From Nemertoderma westbladi (Eukaryota > Xenacoelomorpha > Nemertodermatida > Nemertodermatidae), in contig JAUCBJ010001969.1 of assembly GCA_032718475.1 (NCBI GenBank), positions 1-24,854 on the forward strand: DNA of 24,854 nt, read 5' to 3'. A program made the translations under genes and the position numbers. Numbering within the stretch: the stretch's first letter is position 1; every line of letters begins with the position of its first letter. Below are positions 1 through 23,906 of this stretch, in pieces. Below the pieces are notes generated by a model. It saw only the letters and a program-made list of their open reading frames with translations. It was not told the DNA's origin and made no database searches.

Positions 1-89
1 GGGGTGGAGCAAATACGGTTTGATCTGAAAAACAATGCACTGCAGACACTTTGTTTTACGCGAGGGTGGTGATTCGATGCAAAATTAAG
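1..89 (-). repeat. Inverted 89-bp segment of the Penelope-like element
   Basis: This stretch is the reverse complement of 777-865, inside the reverse transcriptase region of the adjacent element. I saw one mismatch in 89 bases. The match stops at 89/90, where sense-strand element sequence begins. Tail-to-head or inverted fragments at a truncated 5' end are known for Penelope-like elements, so this looks like a product of the insertion event. The match runs to the first base of the window, so it may extend further left. Confidence 0.93.
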
Positions 90-1514
90 GTAGATACTTT
101 CGGTACCTTATTGGACCTAGTACCTAGTGGAAGCAGCAGCTTGGTCTAGTGGTGACATTACTGTGCTTCCGATTAGGGAGCCCGGGTTCGATCCCTAGAT
201 GGGGCAGCACTGTTTGGGCACAGTGCTTTAAATGCTGCAGCCTAGCCCAACCCCGGCTTTCATCCTTCAGTGGTCGATAAATGGGAACCAAGGCAACTTG
301 GGAATCAGAGTGGATGGGTTTACTGTGGATGATCACCCATGGTGGTGAACAGGCATTCCTTGGCTTAACGAGCCTAAAAGATTCTCCCATTCATTCATTG
401 GACCTAGTATTACAACAAACTAGTTTTCAATTTGAAGATCAGATATATCAACAAATTGAAGGCTTACCCATGGGGAACCCGGTATCGCCAGTTTTGAGCG
501 TTTATTTTTATGTATAGTCTCGAAACAAAAGCCAAACAGCAAGGGTTTCTGCCCCTGGTGTGGTACCGCTATGTAGATGACACATGGACCGTGATAGATC
601 CCAGGGAGGTCAATGACCTGTTGGTAAAACTTAACGCTCTACATCCGGACATACAATTTAAGGTGGAACATCAGGGGGAGGGGGGTTGCCTACCATTCTT
701 GGATGTGTCGATTACTCTGGAGAGTGGCAGTTTCAGTAGTAACGTTTATCAGAAACCGACTCATTCAAACAGATATCTTAATTTTGCATCGAATCACCAC
801 CCTCGCGTAAAACAAAGTGTCTGCAGTGCGTTGTTTTTCAGATCAAACCGTATTTGCTCCACCCCGGTAGCTAGGGAACAGACGCAAAATAAGTTAACCA
901 ACACCTTACTTAGGAACGGTTATCCCACAAGGATAATTTATAACACTAAGAGACGTGTAAACAAACGTTTTGACCAACCACAGCCGGTACTGCCTAAGGA
1001 CAAGGAAGACATAAAAATCGGATTACCATATGAAACAGGTCTGACTGAGCCATTAGATAAATTGTGTTCCTTGTACGGGGTAGGCACATACTACGTACCG
1101 GGACGTAAGTTACGTTCTTTTTTGTTAAGGGGACACAAACCACGTGGGGACCCAAGGGGGGTGGTGTATAAGATTCCCTGTGATTGTGGTAAAACGTATA
1201 TCGGGGAGACACAATATTCTTTAGATATAAGATTAAAACAACATGACGGGGACATACGACACAGGAGGTTTAAAGCCTCGGACCTGGCAGCACATCATGT
1301 GAACACTGAACATGTCCCACGTTTCGATTTAGCGGAGGTAGTTGGGAGGGAACACCAATTACGTAGGCGAAAAATTCTGGAAAGTCTTCACATTAGGGCG
1401 CTAGGGGATAGTGCCATTAACAAACGTACATCAGTAGAGGTAGACCACCTAAGTGTGGCGGCATTGTTAAAGGGACATGGGCTCGGTCCAGGCCGTAACC
1501 ATGTCGGTATGTAA
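90..1514 (+). pseudogene. Penelope-like retroelement, RT plus GIY-YIG endonuclease, 5'-truncated and broken
   Basis: This is the 3' part of a Penelope-like polyprotein, which reverse-transcribes its RNA at a nick made by its own endonuclease. The frame opens at 90, is interrupted by a SINE (123-409 including one target copy), and resumes at 410 with the RT motif GLPMGNPVSP near 462-491. A one-base frameshift falls around 500-512, where the first frame meets a stop, and the protein continues from about 507 in another frame. That frame shows YVDD (residues 21-24 counted from the ATG at 510), LPFLDV (about 62-67), then the endonuclease. There GVVY (217-220) stands for GIY, followed by a CDC pair (224-226), YIG (230-232) and downstream His residues in AHH and TEH, matching the CCHH-bearing GIY-YIG of canonical Penelope elements. 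The stop is TAA at 1512-1514. Truncation, SINE insertion and frameshift make it inactive. Confidence 0.93.
123..396 (+). mobile_element. tRNA-derived SINE inserted in the Penelope RT frame
   Basis: The 274-bp insert has a Pol III box A (TGGTCTAGTGG, 142-152) and box B (GGTTCGATCCC, 185-195), 32 bases apart, as in tRNA-derived SINEs. The rest of the body is unrelated to tRNA and ends in a short ATTC-repeat tail (about 386-396). A perfect 13-bp target duplication, ATTGGACCTAGTA, flanks it at 110-122 and 397-409. Removing the insert and one duplicate restores the Penelope reading frame, which proves the insertion came later than the Penelope element. The SINE family is not one I can name. Confidence 0.93.
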
Positions 1515-3178
1515 TTGAGTGTATATGTGGGGGGGGGGGGGGGGGGGGTATTTTTCGGGTTGTGATGGTTTGTGCTATTGTTTATTGTGTAGTTGTGCTT
1601 GTGTCAGTTGAATAGTTAAATGTATTTGTACTGTATGTATACTGTATATGTCTGCTCCACATTGTCTTTGGTTTTTGGTTATTTAAATATTGTGTTATTA
1701 TTGGTTTATTTCGTTTAATTGTACTTTTTAGGGTGTCTGTAAGAATTCGAGTTGTGTAATATTCAGTCAGTGCATATCAGCACATACAGATGTTGTATAA
1801 TGTACGGTACAGTTAGAATATCGCAGTTTGCAAGAAATACCAAGTAATTATAACAATTTCATAACATAATTACAACCTACCTATAGTGCTTATTATTGAT
1901 AATGATTTTAATATAAATCGAAATATATTTGCCTTATTGAGCTCCGAATATTAAAAACATTTCTATTAATAAATTTCGAACATAATTGTATTTATCCGAT
2001 ACCAATACCTTTATCATCAAGGGTAGATTAATATTAAAAACATTTCTGATAAAGGTATTATTATTAAATATTAAGGGATGGGAGGGGGGGGGGGGGGGGG
2101 GGGGGGGGATGTACTGGCTTTCAAATTTTTTAAATTTAGAAGTTTTTCTGTTTCATCAAGAGCAGATTTTTATCAAGATTCTAAATTTTAAAACCGTTTA
2201 ACAAGATCTGTCTTACTTCTCGAAATATGGTTGTCTACGTCCGTTTGAATGTCTGTCTGCCCGTCTCCAAAATACTTGACCATCCTGCAGTGCAGAATAC
2301 ATATAATCTAGTTTCTTGTGCAGGGTGATGCTTGGTTTTGAAGTAGAGTGTACTGTTCCCCATTCATAATATGGACTGTCAATATTATTTTGATGATTTT
2401 ATGTGATTTTATAATGATGAATTATTATAAATTAAGGCAAGCTATCAGCTGTAATAAATATTAATTAATTTGTTAACATCAGCAATTTAATTAATTAAAG
2501 ACAATTCGCGCTCCTCCGGTCAAGCTCCCTCTGCCTCCGTGGAGGTAGGCATCCGTGGCGGGGCTTGGGATTTGGAGACGGTGCGGGTTTGCGTGGCGCT
2601 GATTTGGGTAACTACTGATTACAGTAGTTATTGTATTATATTATATTTAATCTGTTTTTTTTTGTGTTGTGTTACTAATTAATAAATATACCATTTTCCT
2701 TAATTTGTTAAAATAATAATTACACAAAGAAAGGCGGTACCTTACATAAAAAATAAACAAAAACATAAAGAAGTCATCATTAACCAGTAATAATATATTT
2801 ACTAATATTAATAATATTTAATATTATGTGATATTTATTATAATATTTAATGAAATTAAAGAAAATATATTTTATTGATATAATTCATATAATAATGACA
2901 ACCGTACATTGATTTGAAGAACAGAATAGTAGGAGCTGTTAAATAAATTAAGTAGGAGCAGTTAAATAAAGTATGATTTAACTGTTAAATAATCTTAGTC
3001 AGTTTTATGCATAATAACACAATAATATTACATAGTGAATTGGAGATACTAATATAATACACTAATAATATTATCTAAGTGAATTGAAGGAACTAATTCT
3101 AGATCTAATACTAAAAAATATACAACGGTCTTGTAACCTCATTGGTCGTATCCAGGATATGCTATTCCTGCAAAACAT
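1515..3178. other. Non-coding AT-rich interval downstream of the Penelope element
   Basis: I see no gene here. It probably starts with the Penelope 3' untranslated region, including a 20-base G run at 1529-1548. A 13-bp inverted repeat AATACCTTTATCA / TGATAAAGGTATT lies at 2004-2016 and 2047-2059, just before a 25-base G run at 2084-2108. The sequence ATATTAAAAACATTTCT occurs twice near 1949 and 2030. A GC-rich patch at 2505-2610 stands out against the AT background but has no recognisable coding or RNA structure. The interval also holds the likely 3' UTR of the minus-strand kinase gene. Confidence 0.6.
2236..2345 (+). repeat. Diverged member of the TGTC/GACA dispersed repeat family
   Basis: The stretch combines TGTCTGTCTG-type sequence with CAGGGTGATGCTTGGTTTTG. 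The same pairing occurs at 20640-20760, where GACAGACA repeats are followed by CAGGGTGATGCTGGGTTTTG. This suggests a shared dispersed repeat, here old and short. The alignment was made by eye only. Confidence 0.45.
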
Positions 3179-3460
3179 CTATATATATTTATTTTCTAGT
3201 AAATAATCAGCAACGTCTTTCATTCGTTGAACAACTGAATCAGATAGCGATAAGTTATCATATCGTTTCTCGAACTCCTTTTCGTCAGCTCCTTCACAAC
3301 TCGTAAAAACATTCCCCGAATATTCTTTGTTGGTGTTCATCAGTAAAGGCAAAACGAAAAACGCCATATAGAGAGTAGACAAGGCGTTCCAATCCCATTC
3401 TTCTTTGATTAGCTCCATCGTAATTTCTGGTGCTTCATAATGGACTTTATGCAGTGTGTT
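3179..3460 (-). CDS. Kinase-like gene, exon 5 (C terminus)
   Basis: The acceptor AATATTCTAG|AACACA (phase 0) leads into NTLHKVHYEAPEITMELIKE, then the C-terminal helical region, ending at the stop 3181-3179. It is separated from exon 4 by an 1,838-bp intron that contains two mobile elements. Confidence 0.85.
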   Translation of the reverse strand, partial: NTLHKVHYEAPEITMELIKEEWDWNALSTLYMAFFVLPLLMNTNKEYSGNVFTSCEGADEKEFEKRYDNLSLSDSVVQRMKDVADYLLENKYI

Positions 3461-6400
3461 CTAGAATATTATAAAAAACACTAAAGAAAATTTCAAGGAT
3501 AGTACCGGTAGGCCTACTAAAGTCCTTTTTTTTAATTTAGGCAGCGGCTTATTTTTGGCCATAACTCAGCGAGTTTGGATGGTGCGGAGCTCAATTTGGG
3601 CTCATTCTGTTCGGAATATAACGATTTTATTAAAATCCACTTAGAATTTTATAATCTTATTATTTTTTCTCATTAAAAAACGCTGTTAAAAAACCCATAT
3701 TTTTCAAAATTATGTTTCAACATTCGAGATTTTGCACTATAATAGATCAATAATTACTGGTTTCAAAAATATACGAGTTTAGAGGTATTTATTTCGTTGC
3801 ATTGCAATTATTATTATACATTTATTATAGGAAGGGATCTAGGGGTCTTAACTTCGAATGATAAGTTTATTTTACCGAAAATAACTTATCTTTTATTGGC
3901 GCAATTGTAGGACTAATCCCATCACATGCGTACTTTTTTTATGTGTCAATTATTATGACACAAATGAATCCAAATCGTGGTTTGTCTGTAATTATTATTG
4001 AAATCGTTTAAATGTTTAATAAGACGTGATGATATAAGTACATCATATACTTATTGATAATGTTTCCAAGGAAACAGTACTGTATACTGTAGAAATACTT
4101 TTTTATATTATTGAATTGAGTAATTGATCATTGAGTAATACAGTGTAATGAGTAAATTAATCGATATTATTACAAAATAAAAGTTTATATTGTTTTCCTA
4201 TTTATCGAGTTATTTTGATAACTTGGCATAGATTATTTACAGAACTACCGCAGTACTATTTACAACTGTACGGTAACTCTATATAATGTATGTTCATGTT
4301 CAAACATCTCATAGAATCTAACCTAAGAACATAACAGTAGAACATATATATGTTCTGGTGCTATGGAAACTTTCCATCATATTTTAATTGCTGAAAGAAA
4401 TACGTTTATTTAACATTACACGATTCCGATAATTATTACAGATATTCCAACGATTTGGATGCATTTCTGACGTAATTATTGCAATACCGCTAAATAATAG
4501 GCGCTAAACCCAAATGTTTTTTAAACCAGTAATTAATTACTGATATATTAGAGTGCAAAATCTCGAATGTTAAAACATAATTTTGACAAATATGTATTTT
4601 TTTAACAGCGTTTTTTAATGGGAAAAAATAATAAGATTATAAAATTCTAAGTGGATTTTAATAAAATCGTTATATTCCGAACAGAATGAGCCCAAAATCA
4701 GCTCCGTACGATTAAAACTCGCGAAGTTACAGCCAATAATAACGCGCTGTCTAATTTAAAAAAATTGACTTTAATAAATTTATACTCACATTGAATAACT
4801 CGAAAAATAACCTCTACCGGTAAATAGGCCAGGAATTATGTACAACTTATTTCCAGGGCGAAAGGAGAGGAAACTCCCTTTGAAGAATTCCTGTCGTAAT
4901 GAAAACAGCCCTGGGCCCCCCATGCGGGGTCGAACCCACGACCTACGGAAAGATGTGAATTCAATGCAACCACTACACCAAGGTGGACCTTTTATGAATA
5001 TCTCTGTACAATTTCCTAGTGAAGGATTTTCAGTTAAAACAGAATTGATGATGTCTTTTTGTGGAATTAAAAAAAATATATTATTAAGTTCCAGTAATTT
5101 GTTAATTTAATATGAATCTTCTGGGGAAACATCATTTACCGTTTCTAACTTTCGTGGGACATCGATTTCATGTTGAACAAGAGAGACTTCAAATGTTACT
5201 GGAGACATATCATTAGCAGCACCAAGTTACAGTACTACCTTGAGGGATGATCTTCTAACGGAAAATCTAATGATGTGCTGCCTAAATTGGTTACAAACCT
5301 GGAAACTCTTGTAGTATATATTAAGGTAGTGATGAATCCCTTTGGCTTTTATAAAATGAAATGGTAAACACATCCCCATGAAGTTGCATAAGTCGATACC
5401 GGGTGAACAAGCTGTAACTCCCTGTAAATCAAGAAGCTTGATATCCACTGGTTGTTGAGAAGTGTCTCCATTAGGGTATTGGAACAACTGGTTATAGAAG
5501 TGGCAGTCACCATGGGTAGCTACAGAGAACGTCGCAGTTTTGTTGTGCTGATTAGTTTTCTTAAATTTCTCCACAGTATCTTCTCCAAAAAGACCTTTCA
5601 GTTTATTGATAAGTTCCGTGTCATTTGGGTAATATTTCTCTATGATTTTTATTCCGCTTTGCATTGTTCCAGCGAACATTGCCATCCATTGCTCCATCAA
5701 TTCTTTAGATATTACTTCTGGATCCATTGGACTCTCCTGAATAAACAAAGAATAAATAATAATATAAATAGGATTGACGTATGAAAATTTGTTTGTCTTT
5801 GTCAAGATATTATTGATTAATAGCCTCATCAATGAGCCTCGAAATTAGTGGAATAATTTACTTAGATGTAATGCCATTAACTCTCTTCAGTCCATTCATA
5901 TTTTAAGTGCATTCATGTCTATGTGGAGGCGTTAGCGGTGTTAACGCGAAATATTTACTAATGTTACCTGTTATTATAGGTACGTGTAGTGTATACAATA
6001 TGGAAAACCTTACAGCAACTAAAGCAGGATGTTGTTTGAGCTTATTCCTGTCACCCCCAGACCAAGCGTAACTAAGAGCGTGAAACTCCGCTAGACTGGT
6101 TAAATAAAGTTGGATATGCGACTCATTGTAGATAATATTATCGGGAATTACTCGAAATCCTTCCTTCTTTAGATTATTCATTACTAAAATTTGTTCGCCT
6201 TCGGAATCTTTGTAATAATCGTAACATGTTGCAAAGAAAGGTAGCGCGTTATCAAACCCACGGTCTGAAATAAATGAGTAGGGGTTTCTTATCAAACTTT
6301 CTGCTGTTATTTTTCACTTTGCAGTTTATCCTCATGTGAAGAATACCAGGTTTTCACTAACTAAAATCATAGGTTACAGAAGGGCTGAATCTAACCAAAA

Positions 6401-7739
6401 CAATAAACGAATAAGTATTTATACAGGATATAAGACAGAAATTAGAGCTACTGTACAAAACACTTAATAAGGAGAAATGTGGAAAAATAAAACTTCTTCA
6501 TATATAAAATTCCAGTAGAATTTCTACCGAAAAGTGAAAACCTAGCATTCTTAACTTGGGCGAATAAACCTGTGTTTATTAGATTAGGCCTAACTGATGA
6601 CGAACAAATATAATAAAGAAGTGTAAATGACGCCACACGAGAAGAGACTGATAACGGTTTTATCTAAGGCTGAACTTTTGCACTATTCAATATAATAGAA
6701 ATCGATTCTCTGTGAAGACCATGCCTAATGTGAATGCTAAATGCCTAATGTGGTTTAACACAAACAGCATCTGTATGTCTAAAATTGCTCTGGTATGTAA
6801 CGACCATCGGGTAATCGGTACACAAACCTTTAGCAAAGTTCCGCAAATCTGGAACTAGAAGTTGCAACACTTTGGATTCCCTATCATAAAACCATTCAAT
6901 ACCAGCTGTATCCATAGGAACTTTCCCTTGTGTCCCTGCTTTAACAATAAAATGATAGGTATGTTCTTCTTTTCCTAGAGTCACTTTTGCATCTAGAGCC
7001 TTAACTTTTGCTGCAAAATAATCAAATTAATAATTTTATACTACAATGGTTTTATCATCTACCTACATTAAACATTGACGGTTTTTCTATGCGTTAAAAA
7101 TATTGAAGAGTTATGGCACTACTAACACGTGTTGAGCTTGAGGTCATGCGATAATATTTTTACGCCACGATCGATCCCAAGAAACAAATACCTCCACATA
7201 CCCAATCACAACCCCCTTCTTGGTGCTAATAATACTCATACGAGTTAACTGTCTTAATTATGGGTCTTCTCGGAGTTAACACAGTATGCTCGAATAAGGA
7301 GGTGAGGAGCTTTGAATATCAATCTAGTGATTCCGTCAGTACTCTCAAGTCAACACGAATGTGGCCTTCGTGTAGCAAAAGCTGCAAGCCATCTTAGCGA
7401 ACAAATATAATTATACAATGGCTAATTATATTTTGGCTTCCGACAAACACACTGACACACCCGCACAGACTTTTAGAAAACGGCCATAGTATAATTATAA
7501 CAGTTCGCTGATGGTTTGCAGTTTTGACTCGCCCCACAAAAAAGTATAAACCAGTAAGGTGCTGGCTGGCATTGACATATAGACTTCTGTCCTTGAGAAA
7601 GTTAATTACCTAGAAAATTGGTGCCAGGATCAGCACCCGGATATACAAAGACATCAACTAGTTGAACATCGTCACGTTTCTCAACCTTCCTAATAATCTC
7701 CAATAACTTATCTTTCGATACAACCTCTTTGTCCTCCAT
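3179..7739 (-). CDS. CHK/EcKinase-like (DUF1679, dhs-27-like) protein, five exons, 427 aa
   Basis: Exons on the minus strand are 7739-7610, 7010-6828, 6264-6014, 5736-5299 and 3460-3179, giving 1,284 nt and 427 residues. All introns are GT-AG and every junction keeps frame (phases 1, 1, 0, 0). The fold is that of choline/ecdysteroid kinase-like small-molecule kinases. Visible features are an ATP-binding-type Lys67 in FIVKAG, a hinge region ILVMNNL (130-136), the Brenner-type catalytic motif HGDCHFYN (263-270, Asp265 and Asn270) and LLDLQ (Asp291), equivalent to the metal-binding DFQ. The length is usual for the family and there is no signal peptide. The hinge acidic residue common in relatives (LVxED) is Asn-Asn here. 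Substrate is unknown; ecdysteroid 22-kinases are only one branch. The start ATG is the first in frame, and no upstream coding exon was seen. It lies head-to-head with the kinesin fragment. Confidence 0.9.
3520..4771. mobile_element. Non-autonomous DNA element with about 300-bp terminal inverted repeats
   Basis: The arms at about 3520-3813 and 4473-4771 are reverse complements, with long identical stretches such as TCATTCTGTTCGGAATATAA and the segment ending CGATTTTATTAAAATCCACT, and modest divergence elsewhere. The ends read AAGTC...GACTT and are flanked by TA on both sides (3518-3519 and 4772-4773), which suits a TA target duplication as used by Tc1/mariner-like elements. The roughly 660-bp middle has no open frame of note. 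It sits in intron 4 of the kinase-like gene. Confidence 0.85.
4838..4992 (-). mobile_element. tRNA-like SINE copy (minus strand)
   Basis: On the minus strand this reads GGTCCACCTTGGTGTAGTGG..., with box A TGGTGTAGTGG (4980-4970) and box B GGTTCGACCCC (4936-4926) spaced 33 bases apart. The T-stem does not pair properly and the acceptor stem pairs only partly. About 90 bases of non-tRNA sequence follow, closing with an inverted CCAGGGC/GCCCTGG pair. It is therefore a SINE or tRNA relic, not a working tRNA gene. Its body differs from the SINE at 123-396. No clear target duplication was found. Confidence 0.6.
5299..5736 (-). CDS. Kinase-like gene, exon 4 (catalytic)
   Basis: The acceptor TTATTCAG|GAGAGT and the donor TTCCAG|GTTTGT are both phase 0. 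It encodes the catalytic HGDCHFYN, the LLDLQ metal site and the following FMGMCLPF helix. The open frame continuing past the donor to 5227 is intron. Confidence 0.87.
6014..6264 (-). CDS. Kinase-like gene, exon 3
   Basis: The acceptor is ATTTCAG|ACCG (phase 1) and the donor TTGCT|GTAAGG (phase 0). It encodes the hinge (ILVMNNLKKEGFRV) and the AEFHALSYAW helix, equivalent to the LAxxHAxS segment of EcKinase-like proteins. An alternative acceptor at 6299/6298 would add about a dozen residues in frame. Confidence 0.85.
6370..6410 (+). repeat. 41-bp dispersed repeat shared with 8450-8491
   Basis: TAGGTTACAGA and CTAACCAAAACAATAAACGA occur here in intron 2 of the kinase-like gene and again in the same order at 8450-8491, inside the foldback element. 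The middle is diverged. Confidence 0.75.
6828..7010 (-). CDS. Kinase-like gene, exon 2
   Basis: The acceptor TTTTGCAG|CAAAAG and the donor AAAG|GTTTGT are both phase 1. The exon carries the FIVKAG lysine strand and FYDRESKVLQLLVPDLRNF, the helix typical of CHK-like kinases. Open frame past the donor (6827 down to 6745) is intron read-through. The join to exon 3 gives LRNFAK-DRGFDNALPF, which fits the family far better. Confidence 0.85.
7376..7526. mobile_element. Small hairpin element (MITE-like) in kinase intron 1
   Basis: The arms at about 7376-7422 and 7482-7526 are imperfect reverse complements. Matched blocks include AGCGAAC.. with GTTCGCT and TATAATTATAC with GTATAATTATA. The loop is about 60 bp. 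There is no coding capacity. The outer ends and target duplication are unclear. Confidence 0.65.
7610..7739 (-). CDS. Kinase-like gene, exon 1
   Basis: It starts at ATG (7739-7737) with MEDKEVVSK and ends at the donor CTAG|GTAATT in phase 1. It encodes 43 residues including YPGADPGTNFL, the N-terminal loop expected before the first kinase strand. Confidence 0.85.
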
Positions 7740-9621
7740 TATTACTATTATAATCTTCTCAAGTTATATATAATTTATTTATTGAATGTTTCACTTTTAT
7801 ATATATAATTTATTGTAATTTTTAATAAATTGTGGTATTTTGTGTTCTACTGGTGTATGACTAAGCACTGCACTACACATTCTACAATAAATCATTTATA
7901 TTATTTTATATTACAAAATATTATATTGTATAATTATAGCAAATATTTTAAACTAAACTCTTTGGATAAAGTACCCCATGTCCAATGATATATAATCAGT
8001 CATAAATCAAATATTATATAAAATATTATAGTTTGTAAAATAAATTATCAAAGATTACAATATGGTTTGATTGCGTTCAAGGTCTAGATTCACAGTTTGT
8101 TAGAATGTAGTTTATATGTATAACTGCGTAATAGTAATTAGCCATTCTCTCTAGATACTCTGCCAAAAGTTACGTTAAAGGTCACAATATGATTTCCAAT
8201 AATATAATAATCACTCGTATTCATCGCCGAGGTTACAGGAATAACAGATAATCCTTCGAAACCATAATACCAATATCACCATAATAGTAGAATTCAACCC
8301 CAATGGAATTATTGTATTTATCAACAAGGGGTGCGAATGCTAAGCGGGAAGGGGGGTGAGTAAGGTTGGGTGCAATCTTTGCCCGCGTCCAATCTTCGCC
8401 CGCATCCAACCTTTGCCCGATAGGGGAAAGGAGCAGGTTACATACACGATAGGTTACAGAGACGAATTTTTCTAACCAAAACAATAAACGAGGTTGTTAA
8501 CACTTATTTTGAGGGCGAATATTGCTCGTGGGTGAAGTTTGCTGCTTTCCCGGTGACGAACTTAACAGAAGATAAGACCGGCAGCAGTTGAATGAAAGAA
8601 GACAAGGGTGGATAAAAAGATAAATTAAGATAAATTAAACGAAGGTGTCTACACCCACTACATCGATAATTTCTGTGATGTGTCTATTCTTGATTCCTTG
8701 AGATAATTCAAAGTATCATTTTTAGTGTATTTGTATTAAGGCTTAATTACATTACGGCGGTAATGTAGACTTGTGAAGGACTTAACATTTTCTGCAATAT
8801 CTCAAGAACTATTCGCTCTACGCTTGTTTTGATGGTGTCTACCCCCACTGAATCGGTAATTGCGGTTCTAATGAGCATAATATCAATGCAGTAGGAGAAG
8901 TCAAAGTTGACCATCGCGAAAATTTAGAATAATCGTCACTTGCGCCAAATGGTAGGTTCTGGCCATGTGCCTGTGGCACTACTTCCCTTGATCCAAAAAT
9001 TAAAATTTTGGTTTCTAACTAAGTTTGGACCCATTTGATGACATTTTATGCATGCAGGAAGTTCTTTCTTGAGTCATTGATCTTTCATTAATGTGTTATA
9101 TTGTTATAAATTTCAATGTGGTGCATCGCGATGACTCAAAATTTCAATACCCAAGATATTGATAGACGAAGTTTAGAGAATTAAATATTTTACCATTTGG
9201 CAATTTGTGTGTACCGGTAGAATAATGAAATCGAAAAAACGTAAAAAACGCACAGCCCTACTGCATATCCGACAAGATAATGAATTCTACTGTACATCAT
9301 TTTGCAGGCATAATTTATTTTTATATAGAATAAGTAATGGTATATAAAAGAATTAATCATATACCCCTAAAGATTATTTATGTCCCAAACATAATTTCTT
9401 TAATGTGAGATAATTAATTAATTAATTAATCACCGCTTATACTTTTTACACATAGATTGTAGCTTTGCATCCTTTAAAAAAACCATTAGAAAGGAGTATT
9501 GTCTCTACCCAGAAAGTGGTGTGACACCCTTATTCTGTAAAAGTGCGACTATTATCGTCCATTAATTATAATATTGTTATTAATATTAATAATAATAACT
9601 CAAATAATAAATTATGTTCAG
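7740..9621. other. Interval between the divergent kinase-like gene and the kinesin exons
   Basis: No coding exon was recognised on either strand. It must hold the kinase-like promoter and 5' UTR near 7740-7900, although I saw no convincing core promoter motif. A foldback element occupies 8371-8546. A related pair, GGTGTCTACACCCACT (about 8645) and GGTGTCTACCCCCACT (about 8833), followed by similar sequence, suggests another old repeat. A TTAATTAATTAATTAATTA run lies around 9412-9431. I read the region for the missing kinesin P-loop exon and did not find it. Confidence 0.55.
8371..8546. mobile_element. Foldback element with 17-bp repeat arms
   Basis: The left arm (8371-8419) holds three 17-bp units whose reverse complement begins GGGCAAAGGTTGG, GGGCGAAGATTGG and GGGCAAAGATTGC. 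The right arm (8513-8546) holds two units in the opposite orientation, GGGCGAATATTGC and GGGTGAAGTTTGC. The roughly 93-bp centre contains the dispersed repeat shared with 6370-6410. The layout matches the 15-bp-unit elements at 14016-14206 and 14532-14659, although the units differ. Confidence 0.65.
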
Positions 9622-23402
<13,781 letters not shown>

Positions 23403-23472
23403 GTTGGTGTTTGCAGGGTGCCAAGCTAGGAAATGCAAAACCTAATGAACTTCAGACAGCACTGATAATAAT

Positions 23473-23478
23473 AATAAA
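23473..23478 (+). promoter_or_regulatory. Possible polyadenylation signal AATAAA
   Basis: It lies 44 bases after the in-frame TAG at 23427-23429 that would end kinesin exon E if its donor is not used. The region is AT-rich, so chance occurrence is likely enough to keep confidence low. Confidence 0.3.
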
Positions 23479-23483
23479 ATATA

Positions 23484-23545
23484 TATTTTGCGCATATAGT
23501 ATTGTAAAGCGCTTAGTAAGCTCTATATAATTTACATAGCATTAT
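23484..23545 (+). repeat. Repeat-tail-like sequence (GTAAAGCGCTTA...CTATATAA)
   Basis: TTGTAAAGCGCTTAGTAAGC followed by CTATATAATTTACAT resembles the 3' tail shared by many L2-mobilised SINEs in animals. No SINE head with A and B boxes was recognised upstream. The rest of 23546-23906 is AT-rich with no clear feature. Confidence 0.4.
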
Positions 23546-23906
23546 ATTAATAACATTACAATTTAATATAATTATATTAACAACTTATTACATTAATTCC
23601 AAAAGCATCATATCAAATAACATCTTTTTTATTAACTCCAACAGGAGACACTCTCCTTTGTCATACAGTAGGCCTAGTAATTGCTTAGTATTCCAGTAAT
23701 CATACTGCCTTCTGTACTGCCCTATCATCTAGCTGTCTAGGCCTAATGCTTGGTTTGCTCTACTTATAATATACATACACTATACTTGAACTCATGTCAC
23801 TCCATTGTTAATGCGCAGCCCCACATATACATTCGTCATGGCGCAGCGTTTCTGAACATGCGGATAATCCGGACCCACCGACGTACATTTAACTACCGCA
23901 CCCGAC

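Noticed and set aside
4910-4992. Functional tRNA gene on the minus strand
   Set aside because: A and B boxes are present, but the T-stem does not pair and the acceptor stem is incomplete. A SINE or tRNA relic fits better.
5452-5784. 110-codon plus-strand open frame
   Set aside because: It is antisense to catalytic exon 4 of the kinase-like gene, which carries clear family motifs on the minus strand.
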